NCBI RefSeq assembly: GCF_011386835.1
Contig: NW_027052950.1
Span: 26,001-90,000, forward strand
DNA from: Chrysemys picta bellii
Taxonomy: Eukaryota > Chordata > Testudines > Emydidae
Length of the DNA: 64,000 bases
Reading direction: 5' to 3'
Positions 55,363 to 64,000 of this stretch are shown here, piece after piece. The notes under the pieces were generated by a model. The model made no database searches and was not told where the DNA came from. It saw nothing but the letters and a program-made list of their open reading frames with translations. A program made the translations under genes and the position numbers. Within the stretch, counting starts at the first letter, position 1, and every line of letters starts with the position of its first letter.

Positions 55363-56504
55363 TAGGGTGACCAGACCACAGGGATGAAATATCGGGACGC
55401 GGGGGGGGAGGGGGGGGGGCGGAGCAAAAAAAAAAATGGCGGCGGAGCCAAAAAAAAAAAAAAAAAAAGCAGTTTCGCAGGGGCGGGGGGGCATTAGCAG
55501 GCCCCAGCCGCGCCGGGCGCACGTGCTGCCCACCCCAGGGCAAAAGCTGGCCCCGATGCAGAAGGGGCTAGGGATAAAGAGGGCAGGGGGGGGGACAAGA
55601 AACAAAGTCCGGGGCTGGCCACGGCGCGGGCGTGCAAGGGGCCAGGGCTGGCACAGCCGAGCCACAGCAGCGGCCGGTCACCTGTGGGGCTCCAGGCTGG
55701 GCAACGGGCAGGAGCCAGGGCTTTTCCCAGCCCTGCAGAGCCTCCTGCCCCCCAGCCTGCCGTGGGCACATGCAGCGCGTCCCGCCGCCGGCAGGGAGCC
55801 CCACGCCTCTCCCGCTCGGCTGCGCTCCAGCGGCTCCTTCCAGGCGGGGCGAGCCGCTGGAGCGCAGCCAAGCAAGAGAGGCGCGGGGCTCCCTGTCAGC
55901 AGCGGGGAAGTTTATGGGGACCCCGGCTGGCCCCTCGCCCCTGTCCGCCGGCCTCCCTGCCTGGGACAAGTCTCGCCCCCGCAGCCTCTCTTCGCCGCGT
56001 GTCTCCGGCGGCCCACGCTGCCCACCCGGGCCAGAGCCAGCCCCGGCTGCTGCCTCCACAGCAGCGGCCGGTCTCCTGAGGGGCTCCCCGGGGCTCCAGG
56101 CTGGGCAACGGGCAGGAGCCAGGGCTTTTCCCAGCCCTGCAGAGCCTCCCGCTCCCCAGCCCGCCGTAGGCACATGCGGCGCGTCCCGCCGCCGGCATGG
56201 GAGCCCCGCGCCTCTCCCACTCGGCTGCGCTCCAGCGGCTCCTTCCCGGCGGGGCCGCGGCAACTTTCCCTTCCCCTCCCAGGCTCCTGGTAGTTGCCCG
56301 ACCCTCCTCCTAACCTCCTCCCTCCATTGAGAGATCCAATGGGGGAAGGAGGGGGCGGAGTCGGGGTTGGGGGGGCGTGAGCGCCGGAGCAGAGGGCAAA
56401 TTTCCTTCTTTGTCCCGCGTCCCGACCGAACATCGGTCGGGACGCGGGACAAAGAAGGAAATATCGGGACTGTCCCGATAAAATCGGGACGTCTGGTCAC
56501 CCTA
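55363..56504. mobile_element. hAT-type element in a splice-acceptor pyrimidine tract
   Basis: 1,142 bp, TAGGGTGACCAGACC at the left, GTCTGGTCACCCTA at the right. It is in the opposite orientation to the 36605 element: the right arm carries the same TCCCGATAAAATCGGGACGT and inner CGTCCCGACCGA/TCGGTCGGGACG units. Flanked on both sides by CTCTCTCT. The CpG-rich interior contains a partly duplicated block (55676-55860 and 56070-56250, both with GGCTCCAGGCTGGGCAACGG). A_n runs at 55427-55467. No transposase. Confidence 0.85.
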
Positions 56505-56525
56505 CTCTCTCTCTCTCAGCTGCAG

Positions 56526-63334
<6,809 letters not shown>

Positions 63335-64000
63335 GTAAGGCTCTGGCTTGATCCTTGCCTCCAGCCGGAGAGACTGAGGGAGCGATGGAAAGGGTTGGGG
63401 TGGCTTGCAGAGAGAAATCCCATTGGAGGGCTCTGGTCCCAAGAGTGCAGCTCAGCTAGTGGCTTATTATGATGCAGAAAGCCACATGGTTTGTTTCCAG
63501 CAGACGCCGAGCTGGAATAAACTCTGTGCAGTTCTCTGCAGCACTTGGTCTGTGTATGAGGGTAGGGGCATGATCAGGGAGTTCTACCTCTCTCTGGGGA
63601 GGATACCAGACTCTGCACATGCCTCTTCCATTGCTTGTGGGGTGTTACTTGCCTCACTGACGGGTGAGTCCTGCTGGCCACTAGGGGGTGCACTAGGCGA
63701 CATAAGATGGGGGACCCCCCCACACACACACTGAGAACAATGGGAGCTGGGTTTGGCCTGGTGGATTTGAAGTCAGGACGTCGGGGGATACCCCAGGGTT
63801 TTGTCCTATGGGTCTCTAATGGCAAGCAGCATCTTGCTCCACAGCGGGAGTGTGAGTACCCCCAGGGGCTGTGGGGTGCGAGAGGAGCCACAGCCCTTCG
63901 TCTAACTGTGGTGGCCACAATCTCTCTGCCCAGCATAAAAGGAAACATGGCCAGATGTCAGGTTCCTGATCCCTGCATGGAGGGTCAGAGCTGTTTTGCT
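63335..64000. other. Channel intron, no further exon before the window end
   Basis: No exon resembling the acidic DDEEDEPE start of the following Cav1 exon is visible. Confidence 0.55.

Noticed and set aside
55436..56500. Frames of 200-310 codons on both strands
   Set aside because: CpG-rich interior of a hAT element with an internal duplication; no domain, several phases open.

Overview
The window looks like nuclear DNA from a reptile, most likely a turtle (a crocodilian is less likely). It is crowded with CR1 LINE copies that carry FADD-type reverse transcriptase and the characteristic 3' tail, hAT-type elements and MITEs, Penelope-like fragments, ERV-type LTRs and GC-rich minisatellites. 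Coding sequence occurs only as short exons with GT/AG borders. The species assignment is inferred from repeat content.

Two host genes are readable. On the minus strand, sixteen exons between 31183 and 4416 encode about 665 residues of a maestro heat-like repeat (MROH family) protein. All fifteen exon junctions keep reading phase, and both ends run outside what I can identify. On the plus strand, eight exons between 56526 and 63334 encode part of an L-type calcium channel alpha-1 subunit closest to CACNA1S: domain I S5 to S6, domain II S5 to S6, and the start of the II-III loop.

The two genes are divergent, so their 5' ends should face each other in the 25 kb between 31.2 and 56.5 kb. I find no upstream exons of either gene there. 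That interval holds LTRs, a 1.1 kb hAT element carrying what looks like a captured signal-peptide exon of a MIA/TANGO1-type gene, a 96%-identical 363 bp duplication, a minisatellite with a 439 bp higher-order period, a G-rich 27/28 bp minisatellite, a Penelope fragment with a GIY-YIG domain, and a TIR element swollen by a 52 bp minisatellite.

Most notable: (1) a solo LTR sits inside an MROH coding exon, and its antisense strand offers a phase-matched replacement splice acceptor; (2) the calcium-channel fragment lacks the exons for the I-II linker and domain II S1-S4, has a 1-bp deletion in the IIS6 exon and a two-codon expansion in IIS5, so it is a decayed copy, a rearranged locus or an assembly problem; (3) a hAT element is inserted in the polypyrimidine tract just upstream of the first channel exon, with a pyrimidine target-site duplication that rebuilds the tract.
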